Shown here: positions 52,449 through 61,573 of the stretch, piece by piece
How the letters are laid out: each line of letters begins with the position of its first letter
How positions within the stretch are numbered: the first letter of the stretch is position 1
Source of the DNA: Emticicia sp040253585
GTDB lineage: Bacteria; Bacteroidota; Bacteroidia; Cytophagales; Spirosomataceae
Assembly (NCBI RefSeq): GCF_040253585.1
Contig: NZ_JBELAU010000002.1
Coordinates: 124,001 to 188,000, forward strand
Length of the DNA: 64,000 bases
Reading direction: 5' to 3'
Notes under the pieces: generated by a model
Database searches by the model: none
What the model was told of the DNA's origin: nothing
What the model saw: only the letters and a program-made list of their open reading frames with translations
Made by a program: the position numbers and the translations under genes

Positions 52449-53636
52449 CTAAGATAATTCGCCCAGTGCTTTTACAAAAGACTTCATTTCGTCCATCGTT
52501 CCCATACTCACACGGCACCACGGCTTGTTCTGAATATCAAACGCACGCACCATTATTCCTTTTGCAGCCATCTTTCCTAAAAAATCCTTACCATTCATGT
52601 TGATTGGAAAAATTACAAAGTTGGTATAAGATGGAATGTATTTGTAGCCCATTTTTGTAAGGTTTTCATACAAATATTCTTTACATTCGGTGTTTAATTT
52701 TTTGGTCATTGCTTGGAAGCCAGTGTCTTCAAAACTTGCAATTGCACCTAAAACTGAAGTATGAGATATACCCATTCCACCTCTTGTGATTTTCTGGATT
52801 TTATCCAAGAATTCTGGTTGAGCTACTGCATAACCAACACGAAGCCCAGCCATACCCATGATTTTTGAGAATGTACGAGCAATGATTACGTTTTTCTTTT
52901 GAGCCAACAAAGAAACCATACTTTCTGTGCCTGTTCCTTCGGCCAATTCGAGGTATGCTTCATCAACAAAAACTGGTACTTTTTCAGATACTCTTGAACA
53001 GAAATCTAATAAATCTTTTCCTGCTGTAATGCTACCAACTGGATTGTTAGGATTACAGATATAAACCATTTTAGTATCCTTATCAATAGCTGCTTCCATC
53101 GCTTTCAAGTCATGCGACCAGTCTGATTTACACGGAATCGCTTTCCAAGTTGCACCAACCGACTCAGCTACACGAATCAATGACATATAAGTTGGGTCAG
53201 CCGAAACAACGTTTCCACCATTCATGAACAATACCAAAGCTACTTTTTCGAGCAAATCTGACGAACCTGGCCCCATCATGATGTGCTTGTCGGTTACGCC
53301 TTCTTTCTTAGCCAATTTGTCAACCAAAGTTGCCAATTCTTTCCATGAATAACGATTTCCGCCCGAAACTGACTCGGCAACTGCTTTTCTTGTGCTTTCT
53401 GGTGGCCCGTAAGGGTTTTCGTTAGCATTCAAGCGAGCCATCATTGCCGTTACGTCTGGTCTTTCATCTAAAAAATGCTCTCTCAAAAGCGGGCTATAAT
53501 AAAGTCTGCTTTTTTCATCGAGACTGAAATTTGCACCCGAAAATGCACCCATTGAGATGTGCGGAGCAAGTGCCATTCCGCCGATTGTCATTAAACCTGT
53601 CTTTAATAAACTACGTCTGTTAATCATGTTGCTCAT
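52449..53636 (-). CDS. Tat-exported PLP-dependent aminotransferase (HisC-like)
   Basis: A 395-residue fold-type I aminotransferase. The N-terminus is a twin-arginine signal, NRRSLLKTGLMTIGGMALAP, with R7-R8 followed by a hydrophobic stretch. The PLP site is intact: CNPNNPVG (N198), VDEAY (D225) and RTFSK258IMGMAGLRVGYA with the Schiff-base Lys. The sequence is closest to histidinol-phosphate aminotransferases. It would act in the periplasm, folded with its cofactor before export. It follows a SusC/SusD/lipoprotein set by 158 bases. A periplasmic aminotransferase is unusual; the substrate is unknown. Confidence 0.88.
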   Translation of the reverse strand: MSNMINRRSLLKTGLMTIGGMALAPHISMGAFSGANFSLDEKSRLYYSPLLREHFLDERPDVTAMMARLNANENPYGPPESTRKAVAESVSGGNRYSWKELATLVDKLAKKEGVTDKHIMMGPGSSDLLEKVALVLFMNGGNVVSADPTYMSLIRVAESVGATWKAIPCKSDWSHDLKAMEAAIDKDTKMVYICNPNNPVGSITAGKDLLDFCSRVSEKVPVFVDEAYLELAEGTGTESMVSLLAQKKNVIIARTFSKIMGMAGLRVGYAVAQPEFLDKIQKITRGGMGISHTSVLGAIASFEDTGFQAMTKKLNTECKEYLYENLTKMGYKYIPSYTNFVIFPINMNGKDFLGKMAAKGIMVRAFDIQNKPWCRVSMGTMDEMKSFVKALGELS

Positions 53637-53686
53637 TGTATTCTTAGTTTTTTTGTTATTTGAATAGAGACTTTTTTTGAATTAAG

Positions 53687-53791
53687 AATGAATAATTGAT
53701 AATGTAAAATGAATATTCAATGGACAAATAAGAACTTTATAAACTATTGATAATCAAAACATTTTCAATTATCCATTTTACATTATTCATT
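53687..53791. repeat. imperfect inverted repeat between aminotransferase and lipoprotein genes
   Basis: AATGAATAAT...GTAAAATG (53687-53711, with seven extra bases TGATAAT) pairs with CATTTTACATTATTCATT (53774-53791). It includes TATTGATAATCAAAA, also seen near 37880. It would fold in the operon transcript. Confidence 0.5.
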
Positions 53792-53794
53792 AAT

Positions 53795-54265
53795 TTACTT
53801 TGTTGCTGTTAATCTAAAATATTTTGTAAACGATACTTCTTTGTACGTTGCCGAACAAGCTAACTGAACCGAAGAACCTACCGCTGGCGTAGCAATACCA
53901 AGCGATTTCCAAGAAATTTTCAATGTTGAGCGACCAGTACCATCAGTTGTCACATCCGAAATTTTTGTACCGTTTCTGAGTTTAAATGTTACTGGAACAG
54001 CCGTAGCAGGAATGCTATCAATACCTACTTTGAAATCAAGTAAACCATCTTTGTTTAATTCTAACAAACGCACAGTGATTGAAGCGTCGGCCGAAGCAGA
54101 TGAAACAATGGCTGGTTCGGTAGTTAGGCCATTGGTTTTACCAGTTGGATCTTCAAAAATTACCAAAACTGGTGCTACAACTCTGTCAACAAATGGGTCG
54201 TCAACTTTACATGAGGTTGCTACAAATCCTAAAAGTATAGTGCTAAAAAATAGTATTTTCTTCAT
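53795..54265 (-). CDS. small lipoprotein of the second SusCD operon
   Basis: A 156-residue lipoprotein (lipobox VATSC, Cys19) with an Ig-like or beta-sandwich body (TVRLLELNKDGLLDFKVGID, PVTFKLRNGTKISDVTTDGT, STLKISWKSLGI, SVQLACSATYKEVSFTKY). It follows susD by 69 bases. Small lipoproteins of this type often accompany SusCD systems and bind ligand at the surface; the family is not recognised. Confidence 0.75.
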   Translation of the reverse strand: MKKILFFSTILLGFVATSCKVDDPFVDRVVAPVLVIFEDPTGKTNGLTTEPAIVSSASADASITVRLLELNKDGLLDFKVGIDSIPATAVPVTFKLRNGTKISDVTTDGTGRSTLKISWKSLGIATPAVGSSVQLACSATYKEVSFTKYFRLTATK

Positions 54266-54334
54266 GTTGAAATTCGTTTATGTTTTTGAATACGGGGCGT
54301 ATGCGATACGCCCCTACGAAAATATTGTTTGAAT

Positions 54335-55804
54335 TTACTCCGTCCACCAAAGTTTGGTTTTCATGTTATCAGCTCCATTGATTTTGATACCTTCGTCAAG
54401 TTTTGCTTTATTCAACGAATATTCAGTAGTTGGATACGGCAAACGAGTTGGCACAACACCATCGTTTTCAAATACCGCTCTGGCATCACGTGGAGAAAAC
54501 TTAGGAAAACCTGTGCGACGGAACTCTGTCCAAGCCTCAACACCTTGTCCGAAAAGAGCAATCCATTTTTGTTCGATGATTTTTTCTTTAGAAATCGCTC
54601 CAACTGTTGTCAAATAAGTAGCTGGAGTTGTGATGCCAAACTGCGTAAATGAAGCATCAATTCCTTTTTTGAAATAATCATCTGCTTTGCCTACTGTAAT
54701 ATCACCATCGAATGCTGCTTCGGCCAAAATGAAATTCAATTCACTGAAAGTCATAATGATACTTGGAGCATTTGCTTTCGTGAAATAATCTGTCAATACT
54801 GAAGCCGAACTCAAATATGTAGTAGCGATTGCATCAGGCAAACCATTCGGAATACCTTCGTAGCCACCTGCCTTATTTTTTGTTGCAAAAACGCCCAAAC
54901 GAGTATCACCCAAAGCCGTTAGTTTATCAACAACCGTTTTACTGATACTCCAGTCAGTACGACTACCAACAATCATTACTTCGTTCCATTCATTATTACT
55001 TGGGCGAGAAGCCGTATTTGCTAAAAGTGCATTATCGGCATTGCTTGTAAAAATCGGATATTTGGTAGCATCTGAAAGGATTTCGTTCATAATTGCCTTA
55101 GATTCAGCCGATTTTTTAGCTGCTTGACGATTCGCCAAACGCAAACGAAGCGAGTTAGCAAATTTCTTCCATTTCAAAATGTCACCATTGTAGATAATAT
55201 CTCCCGAAATAGCTGGCCCACCAACTGTCAATTTCTCATTTGCAAGTTTCAAATCAGCCAAGATTCCTGCATAAACTTTATCCATTGGGTCATAAGCAGG
55301 TGTGTAAATTGGCGTTTCAGCCGTTCCTTTAATAGATTCTGTGTAAGGAATTGCACCGTACAAATCTGTTAAAAGTGAAAATGTCCACGAACGCATTACG
55401 AGAGCAGCACCTTCGTAGTTTTTGTTCGGACTTTTGCCAGTTTCACTCGTTTCAGTAATGATTCTTTGAAAATTCAACAAGCCATCATTATAAAGTGACT
55501 TCCAAGTATTGTTATAGAACGTTGGCGTAATACCGTAATTATCGCCTTCGTTTGAGTAAATATTACGTGCTAAATATTGCACCCAAAGCATTGCTCCATC
55601 AAGGTTCAAACGCTCAAAACGAACATTCCCCCCCCAATATCTATCAACTGCTTTTTCGGTAGCATAAGGAAACAAATATTGAGCTCCGATAGCCGTTGGG
55701 TTATTTGGGTCGGTATTCATTTCATCGAAATCTTCCGTACAAGAACTAACCGATGAAAGCAAACCAACAAATGCGAATGAATATATAATTTTATTGAGTT
55801 TCAT
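54335..55804 (-). CDS. SusD/RagB-family nutrient-binding outer-membrane lipoprotein
   Basis: About 489 residues from the ATG at 55804 (an 18-residue longer frame starts at 55858). Lipobox SVSSC (Cys22) is followed by TEDFDEMNTDPNNPTAIGAQ, as in the SusD-like group. The core has FANSLRLRLANRQAAKKS, LNFILAEAAFDGD and QKWIALFGQGVEAWTEFRRT. An unbroken run of eight G residues (minus strand, 55628-55635) lies near codon 57 within YWGGN. It pairs with the susC gene 116 bases upstream. Confidence 0.92.
   Translation of the reverse strand: MKLNKIIYSFAFVGLLSSVSSCTEDFDEMNTDPNNPTAIGAQYLFPYATEKAVDRYWGGNVRFERLNLDGAMLWVQYLARNIYSNEGDNYGITPTFYNNTWKSLYNDGLLNFQRIITETSETGKSPNKNYEGAALVMRSWTFSLLTDLYGAIPYTESIKGTAETPIYTPAYDPMDKVYAGILADLKLANEKLTVGGPAISGDIIYNGDILKWKKFANSLRLRLANRQAAKKSAESKAIMNEILSDATKYPIFTSNADNALLANTASRPSNNEWNEVMIVGSRTDWSISKTVVDKLTALGDTRLGVFATKNKAGGYEGIPNGLPDAIATTYLSSASVLTDYFTKANAPSIIMTFSELNFILAEAAFDGDITVGKADDYFKKGIDASFTQFGITTPATYLTTVGAISKEKIIEQKWIALFGQGVEAWTEFRRTGFPKFSPRDARAVFENDGVVPTRLPYPTTEYSLNKAKLDEGIKINGADNMKTKLWWTE
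55628..55635 (-). repeat. G8 homopolymer inside susD
   Basis: On the coding strand eight consecutive G residues encode part of Trp-Gly-Gly. Runs of this length are prone to slipped-strand change of reading frame. See findings. Confidence 0.6.
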
Positions 55805-55840
55805 ATTTGTCAAAATTTTAGGTAGATAATAAAGCTGTTG

Positions 55841-55913
55841 GCGATTAGCTTTTAGCATTTAGCTTAATTATTTCTTTTAAAAAGCTAAAGACTAATGGCT
55901 AAAAGCTAATCGC
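55841..55913. repeat. nested inverted repeat between susC and susD
   Basis: GCGATTAGCTTTTAGC (55841-55856) pairs exactly with 55898-55913 (16 bp). Inside it TTTAGCTT (55858-55865) pairs with AAGCTAAA (55882-55889). The whole 73-base structure lies in the 116-base gap, so the susC-susD message would contain a large hairpin. Confidence 0.8.
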
Positions 55914-55920
55914 TTTTCAC

Positions 55921-58900
55921 TTAAAAACTAATCGAAAGGTTTGCACCTACACTTCTTGAATTTGGTAATTCGCCATAAGCAAAACCTTGTTGGTTAGCTC
56001 CGAAACGGTCAACTTCTGGGTCGATGTGTGGCGTATTTTTGAATAAAATAGCCAAGTTTCTACCTACAATCGAAAGTTTAGCGTTCTGTAAGTGTAGCTT
56101 TGATAAAACCGATTTAGGAATAGTATATCCAAATGAAACTTCACGTAATTTGACATAAGAAGCATCGAAGATTGCTGCTTCGTGATAACGACGAGGGTTG
56201 TTATAGCCAATCAATTGGTTGGTTGCTACAATCACGTCGTTTGGTACATACTGAGGATTTTCGGTAGTTCCAATATTCATTACGCCTTTTCCGATAATAC
56301 CTTCTTCACGACCAACGGCTGTTTCAGCATATTGACCAGTCCAACGAGCGGTACCTGTACCTTCGTCGAAAATATCTCCGCCGATTTTTGCATCAATCAA
56401 AGCTGTTAATGTAAATTTCTTGTAAGTGAAAGTATTTGAGATACCTCCCATCCAATCAGGTTGGATATTACCCAAGATTCTTGGTGTAGTTTCCACTACT
56501 GGTAAGCCATTGGCATAAACAATTTGACCATCAGGAGCATGTTTGAAACCAATACCAAACAACGCACCGTAAGGCATTCCTACTTGGGCAATTGAAGTCA
56601 AACCTCTACGCTCTTGGAGTGTATAGGTTGTTAGACCTTCGGCCAACGCGATTACTTTATTGCGGTTACGAGAATAATTCACGGCTATATCCCACTTGAA
56701 TGAATTTGCTTCAAGCACTTTTCCTGAGAGCATAATCTCGATGCCTTGATTAGTGATTTGACCTGCGTTTAAGATACGTTTGTCATAGCCACTGGCCTTC
56801 GAGATTTCTACTCCGAGAATTTGGTTTTTAGTTGACTGATTATAGTAAGTGAAGTCTAATCCGATACGGTTTTTCAAGAATTTCAAATCTAAACCTAACT
56901 CTATACCCGTTGTAATTTCAGGTTTCAAAGTGGCATTTGAGATTGTCAAATTTTCATAATAGGCTGGTAATGAGCTATTCCACGAACCACCCGCACGGAA
57001 AGTTTGTGCCAGTTGATACGGGTCAGCATCGTTACCTACTTGAGCCCAGCTTGCTCTTACTTTTCCATAAGAAAGAATATCTTTAGGATAATTAATAAGG
57101 TCAGTAATCACACCACTCAACGAAACTGATGGGTAGAAATACGAACGAGCATTTGATGGAAGCGTACTCGACCAGTCGTTACGAGCAGTTGCATCTAAGA
57201 ATAAAGCATTCAAATAGCCCAATTGTAATGAACCATAAACACTTTGTACTTCGGCTTTTTCGATACGACTATCAATTGTATTTTGGCTTGGGTTTGAGTT
57301 GGCTAAGTTATAAACACCATCAACAACTAATTCATTAACGTTGGCAAAATTACGTTTGTAATAATTGCTTCTCTGAGCTGCACCAGCCGAAGCCACCAAA
57401 TGAAAATCTTTTGTGAGTGATTTTTCATAAGATAATAAGGCATCGTGGTTGGTTTCTTGGCGGCGTAAAACTTCCTCCGAATAACGACCAGGTGTACGGT
57501 TTCCGTTACGAACTCTATCAAAGTTAATAATATTGATACGGGTATCAGACCACATATCTGTACCGCTTCTGAGCATTAATTTCAATTCTGGTGAGATGGC
57601 AAAGTTTAAGGCAATGTTTCCGACTAAACGGTCTTTATCATTCGTAAAAGGCAATTTTTCGCTTGTATAAAACGGATTCGTGAAGAATGTATGCTGCCAG
57701 TTTGCAGGGTCATTGTCAGGTAATCTTCCTGCCACAGCTCTTTGAATATGCACATCGGCATAATCCGCATAATTTGCCAGTTGATCCCAAGAAACGTGGC
57801 GGTGCGACCAGATAAATTGGTCACCACTTTGATAAGTACGATTACCACCCGATTTCACATATTCACCAGATACAACAGCAGTTATGAATTTAGAAACCTT
57901 ATAATTTGAATTGATCTTAAAGTTATTTCTATAGAAATCATTAAAAGCCATCAAACCTTTTTGGTCAAGACGACCAATACTTAATCTGAAGCTACCTTTA
58001 TCATTTCCACCCGAAAGAGCTAAATTATTCGATAAAGTAGTACCAGTTTGCCAGTATTCGTCCCAGTTATTTGGTTGTGGCGTAAGCGGAGCAACATCCT
58101 TTCCCGTAAACCATTGTCTAACCAAACGGCCATCAAGTGGAGCTCCCCAGCTTTCGTCAGTACCGTCAGTACCCGTTGTTGAGCCAGGTCTTACTGTTCC
58201 GTAAGCAGCTTTGTATTGGTCATAGGCATCAGGGGCAATCACACCACTCCAACCATCTGAATACCAAGTTACATAACCCGAACCACCACCGTAGCTATTT
58301 TGAAAATTTGGTTTAACCAACGGACGCTCAGCCGTAAAGTTTGAGTTATACTCGATACCAAGTCCTTTTGTACCAGCACCATCTTTGGTTGTAATCAAAA
58401 TTACGCCGTTAGCGGCACGTGAGCCATAAAGAGCAGCAGCATTTGGTCCTTTTAAAACCGAAATATCTTTGATATTATCGGGGCTAACTTCTGAAATACC
58501 ACCACCAAATTGTTTGTCGAATTGTTGTTGAATCGGCACACCGTCAACAACGATAAGTGGTTGATTATTACCAGAAACCGAAGAAGCACCACGAATTTGA
58601 ATAGTTGAACCACTTCCCGGGCCACCATTAGCGGCAATTCTTACACCAGCCATTTTACCAGCAAGCCCGTTGGCAATGTTATTTGAGCGAGCTTCAACCA
58701 AGCTTTCGCCTTTGAGTTCTTGCTGTGAATAACCGAGTGATTTTTTCTCTCTCGAAATACCAAGAGCCGTTACAACAACCTCATTTAAGGTTTTTGTATC
58801 GGGCTGTAACGTTATATCAAATGTAGTTTTATTATCAATTTTAATGTCAGTAGTGACATACCCAATAGCACTAAAAGTAAGAAAAGCACCACCTGCTGGC

Positions 58901-59085
58901 ACTTTCAACGAAAATTTACCATTAGCGTCCGTAACAGTTCCAAAAGAAGTTCCTTTTACAGTAACCGAAGTTCCAGGCAAAACGCCCTCGCTTTCAGAGC
59001 CAACGACTCCCGAAATAACCTTATCCTGTGCTATTATCGCTGACGATAATAGCAAGCAAACTAATAGGTAGAAATTCTTCATCAT
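55921..59085 (-). CDS. SusC/RagA-family TonB-linked outer-membrane protein
   Basis: A 1054-residue SusC protein. After the signal peptide (FYLLVCLLLSSAIIAQ) come a CarboxypepD_reg-like domain (GVVGSESEGVLPGTSVTVKG), TonB-box-like LNEVVVTALGISREKKSLG and a plug (GNNQPLIVVDGVPIQQQFDK, DISVLKGPNAAALYGSRAAN). The barrel ends in SVGANLSISF. It starts the operon susC-susD-lipoprotein-Tat aminotransferase-AEC permease. A large folded region lies just before its start. No glycoside hydrolase is present. The ligand may be a nitrogen-containing small molecule, by context. Confidence 0.95.
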   Translation of the reverse strand: MMKNFYLLVCLLLSSAIIAQDKVISGVVGSESEGVLPGTSVTVKGTSFGTVTDANGKFSLKVPAGGAFLTFSAIGYVTTDIKIDNKTTFDITLQPDTKTLNEVVVTALGISREKKSLGYSQQELKGESLVEARSNNIANGLAGKMAGVRIAANGGPGSGSTIQIRGASSVSGNNQPLIVVDGVPIQQQFDKQFGGGISEVSPDNIKDISVLKGPNAAALYGSRAANGVILITTKDGAGTKGLGIEYNSNFTAERPLVKPNFQNSYGGGSGYVTWYSDGWSGVIAPDAYDQYKAAYGTVRPGSTTGTDGTDESWGAPLDGRLVRQWFTGKDVAPLTPQPNNWDEYWQTGTTLSNNLALSGGNDKGSFRLSIGRLDQKGLMAFNDFYRNNFKINSNYKVSKFITAVVSGEYVKSGGNRTYQSGDQFIWSHRHVSWDQLANYADYADVHIQRAVAGRLPDNDPANWQHTFFTNPFYTSEKLPFTNDKDRLVGNIALNFAISPELKLMLRSGTDMWSDTRINIINFDRVRNGNRTPGRYSEEVLRRQETNHDALLSYEKSLTKDFHLVASAGAAQRSNYYKRNFANVNELVVDGVYNLANSNPSQNTIDSRIEKAEVQSVYGSLQLGYLNALFLDATARNDWSSTLPSNARSYFYPSVSLSGVITDLINYPKDILSYGKVRASWAQVGNDADPYQLAQTFRAGGSWNSSLPAYYENLTISNATLKPEITTGIELGLDLKFLKNRIGLDFTYYNQSTKNQILGVEISKASGYDKRILNAGQITNQGIEIMLSGKVLEANSFKWDIAVNYSRNRNKVIALAEGLTTYTLQERRGLTSIAQVGMPYGALFGIGFKHAPDGQIVYANGLPVVETTPRILGNIQPDWMGGISNTFTYKKFTLTALIDAKIGGDIFDEGTGTARWTGQYAETAVGREEGIIGKGVMNIGTTENPQYVPNDVIVATNQLIGYNNPRRYHEAAIFDASYVKLREVSFGYTIPKSVLSKLHLQNAKLSIVGRNLAILFKNTPHIDPEVDRFGANQQGFAYGELPNSRSVGANLSISF

Positions 59086-59112
59086 AAATGTTTGGTTTAA
59101 GTTAGTTTGTTG

Positions 59113-59180
59113 TTCCCTTTTCAGCCGAATTATTACGAGACTCCGACCGCTCGGTTTCGTAACAATCGGCCTAAAGGGAA
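59113..59180 (-). promoter_or_regulatory. folded 5' leader of the second susC
   Basis: TTCCCTTT pairs with AAAGGGAA (59113-59120 with 59173-59180), then GCCGAATTATTACGA pairs with the TCGTAACAATCGGC arm with one bulge and a G-T pair, and an inner CCGA/TCGG hairpin. It would fold in the mRNA 28-95 bases before the start codon. It could control translation or termination. No known riboswitch is recognised. Confidence 0.55.
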
Positions 59181-59785
59181 ATTATTATAGGGGCCAGTTT
59201 GGATAAAGTGTATCTTTTGAGTCGAAAATTCTGCGTGTAGAAAATTCAACTTTATATAATCTTAGTTTTCTTGGCTCGATGGTTTCCTGCCATCAGTTTT
59301 AATTATGAAATGCTTTTGTTGCACTCCAAATTCCGCATTTTAAGCGTAGTATTTTTAGGCTTCAAGCAACTTCCCTATTGCGGTCGGAAAAGAAGAGCTT
59401 GATGAAGAGTTGTTGTACTTATCAAAGAATCAATGACTAAAAGTATCAAGTGTAAATCGAATAAAAAAATTTTTATCAAAAAAAAATGAGTTTTTATTAA
59501 AAATAATTAATTATTTATCATATTTAATTTGAAAAATACAATTATTAGATAAATATCAATAAAATATCATAAATACACTTAACGAAAACATAATTTCACA
59601 CATGTTTCATTTTTTGATATTTCTATTACAAAAATTCATTTTTTACATAAAATAGGTTCAAAAATTTAATATATTTTTGAAAATATTACAAAAAATAACA
59701 AAAATAGGTTTTCAACAATTATTTAAAACAACCATATATAATTGCAATATTCTAATTTTAAGTATTTTTACTTATCTGCGTATAT

Positions 59786-59833
59786 ATCATAAAAAAACAC
59801 TCAAGCACTAATGCTTGAGTGTTTTTTTATGAT
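59786..59833. terminator. 22-bp perfect terminator hairpin
   Basis: Arms 59786-59807 and 59812-59833 pair without mismatch (core AAAAAAACACTCAAGCA, loop CTAA). On the minus strand the T run lies inside the second arm. It ends the gene set 62619-59863 and separates it from susC. Confidence 0.9.
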
Positions 59834-59862
59834 TATCTATTAAAAGAATAAATCCTATCGAA

Positions 59863-60894
59863 TTAGTCTATTATTTTTGTATTTAAGAAGTCTCTAATAG
59901 CTCTATTTGTGATTGTGGCTTCATTAGATTTGCCGCTTGAAATAATTAACGATGTACTCGAAAGATTTGCCAAATTAATAACAGTGAAATATTTCGAGGT
60001 GCTGTTTCCTTCAAATAATTGAAAACTAATAAATAAATACTTTTGATGGTCAATTCCTACCACTTCAGATTTTTTATCAACTTTTACTTCTCCCGAAGAT
60101 TGGAACAACATTCCTGTTCGGGTTTCGTGCCAGCCTGAAGTTTCGGGTTTGTAAGTCAACTCAATAATTCCCAACTGAGGTGTTTTTATTTTATCGAAAC
60201 GGGTATTCTTAAAAACCTCATCGTCGAAATTATTTAGACAATACATTTTATCTCTCAACTTATATATATGTATGGGCGAGTTTTTGGTTTCATCATATTG
60301 TAATTGAGTGAATTTTTCATAAAAATCACTTTCCTTGTTTGTCTCAAATTGTTTGGCTGATGCCATTGCTCGTTTTATCCAATAATCAGCCTCTTGAGCT
60401 TCGGTTTTGTCTTCAAATTTGCGTTTTGACTTCAATTTTTGGTAGAAAACAATTTTGTTTCCCTCAAAACAAACAATGTGCTTACCTTGTGGAGTTGAGA
60501 TGAGCGGAGTCTCCGATTCTTCGGTAGTGCTTCTGTTATAAGTAAATTTTTCAGATTTTACGCCAATCAAATTGGCCGTTGAATCGAAATAAAATTGGTC
60601 AACGTTCATATAAGTCTCACCAAAACTTTCTCTTTTTATCTTAGTGAGTTGATAATTTTCATCATAAAAAGCATATTCCATACCACCTTCGAGCGACTCT
60701 TCACTTTCAAATTCATTGAGCAGCGAATCGCCAAAAATTAACTGACTATCAATCTCTTGCATCAATTTTTGCGGAGTTTTCTTGGGTATTTCTATGGCGG
60801 TTTTGAGCGAATCGGTGCTTTGCTGCTGTTCTTGGTTTTTCTGACAAGAACTGAATATTGTGCTGATAATCAATAACTTAAAAATCGTCTTCAT
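59863..60894 (-). CDS. lipoprotein of unknown function
   Basis: A 343-residue lipoprotein with lipobox IFSSC (Cys17), then a Gln/Ser-rich linker. The rest is charged (LMQEIDSQLIFGDSLLNEFE, FYDENYQLTKIKRESFGETY, GWHETRTGMLFQSSGEVKV). I recognise no domain. It overlaps the preceding gene by 17 bases, so it is coupled to the secreted protein at 60878. Confidence 0.6.
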   Translation of the reverse strand: MKTIFKLLIISTIFSSCQKNQEQQQSTDSLKTAIEIPKKTPQKLMQEIDSQLIFGDSLLNEFESEESLEGGMEYAFYDENYQLTKIKRESFGETYMNVDQFYFDSTANLIGVKSEKFTYNRSTTEESETPLISTPQGKHIVCFEGNKIVFYQKLKSKRKFEDKTEAQEADYWIKRAMASAKQFETNKESDFYEKFTQLQYDETKNSPIHIYKLRDKMYCLNNFDDEVFKNTRFDKIKTPQLGIIELTYKPETSGWHETRTGMLFQSSGEVKVDKKSEVVGIDHQKYLFISFQLFEGNSTSKYFTVINLANLSSTSLIISSGKSNEATITNRAIRDFLNTKIID

Positions 60895-61522
60895 TGAATG
60901 GCTTTTTTATGAGTTGATATTTCGATAAACTACTCGGTGCGAGTGTATAATAATTGAGTGGTTTAGGCAGAAAATCATCATTACATTCATAAATCATCGA
61001 GCGGATTTTGATCTCTTTACCTTTTTGGGGCAAAATCCAATACGCAATATTTTTATGATTCTCGAATTTCTTGATTTCATGGGCAAATTTTGGGTCAAAT
61101 TCAAAGCTTTTGAGCGTAAGTTTAGGCATGAAAGTCTTACTTACATCTTGAAATTGACCGTTTTTATAAGTCAAAAAAGTAATTTCCGTGGTAATATCGG
61201 CACACATTCCACTATTTTGAGTTACAATGGCAATCAGAAAGCCGTCAGAAAATTTCCAGTAGGTCATCACGAAAGCCAATGATTCTGAATCGGTGTCGGT
61301 GATAAAATTGAGGTAGCCGTTTTTTGCATCATATAAATTCAACACAAAACCATCTGCTTTTTGAGTTGAAAGCAATTTTTGCTTGACTGTATTGGTTACT
61401 GACTTGTTTGTGAGCGTATTTTTGAAATACTGACTCGGTACTTTCATGAAAAGCTCACCAATATTTTGAGCAAAAGAATTGGTGCTGATAAAGAAAATAA
61501 ATGCAAATAGTTGGATTTTCAT
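60878..61522 (-). CDS. secreted protein resembling DUF3256 proteins
   Basis: A 214-residue exported protein (signal LFAFIFFISTNSFAQ). A DUF3256-like order is seen: NIGELFMKVPSQYFKNTLTN, LNLYDAKNGYLNFITDTDSE and FLIAIVTQNSGMCADITTEI. The family is found in Bacteroidota and has no known function. It overlaps the next gene by 17 bases. Confidence 0.65.
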   Translation of the reverse strand: MKIQLFAFIFFISTNSFAQNIGELFMKVPSQYFKNTLTNKSVTNTVKQKLLSTQKADGFVLNLYDAKNGYLNFITDTDSESLAFVMTYWKFSDGFLIAIVTQNSGMCADITTEITFLTYKNGQFQDVSKTFMPKLTLKSFEFDPKFAHEIKKFENHKNIAYWILPQKGKEIKIRSMIYECNDDFLPKPLNYYTLAPSSLSKYQLIKKPFNEDDF

Positions 61523-61573
61523 GGCTAAAGATAGTTGGCTTAAATTGTCAGTGAGGACACTGACAATGGCAAT

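Larger units (their letters stand above)
59086..59862. other. 777-base spacer upstream of the second susC
   Basis: No credible ORF. It holds a folded leader (59113-59180), a moderately structured part to about 59440 and a very AT-rich part (59440-59790). A TATTTTTG on the minus strand at 59699-59706 fits TAnnTTTG; the nearest TTG is 22 bases upstream. If used, the leader would be about 600 bases. At the far end lies the terminator of the next gene set. Confidence 0.6.

Noticed and set aside
59086..59862. Known riboswitch before the second susC
   Set aside because: The folded leader does not match cobalamin, TPP, SAM or other riboswitch cores that I know.
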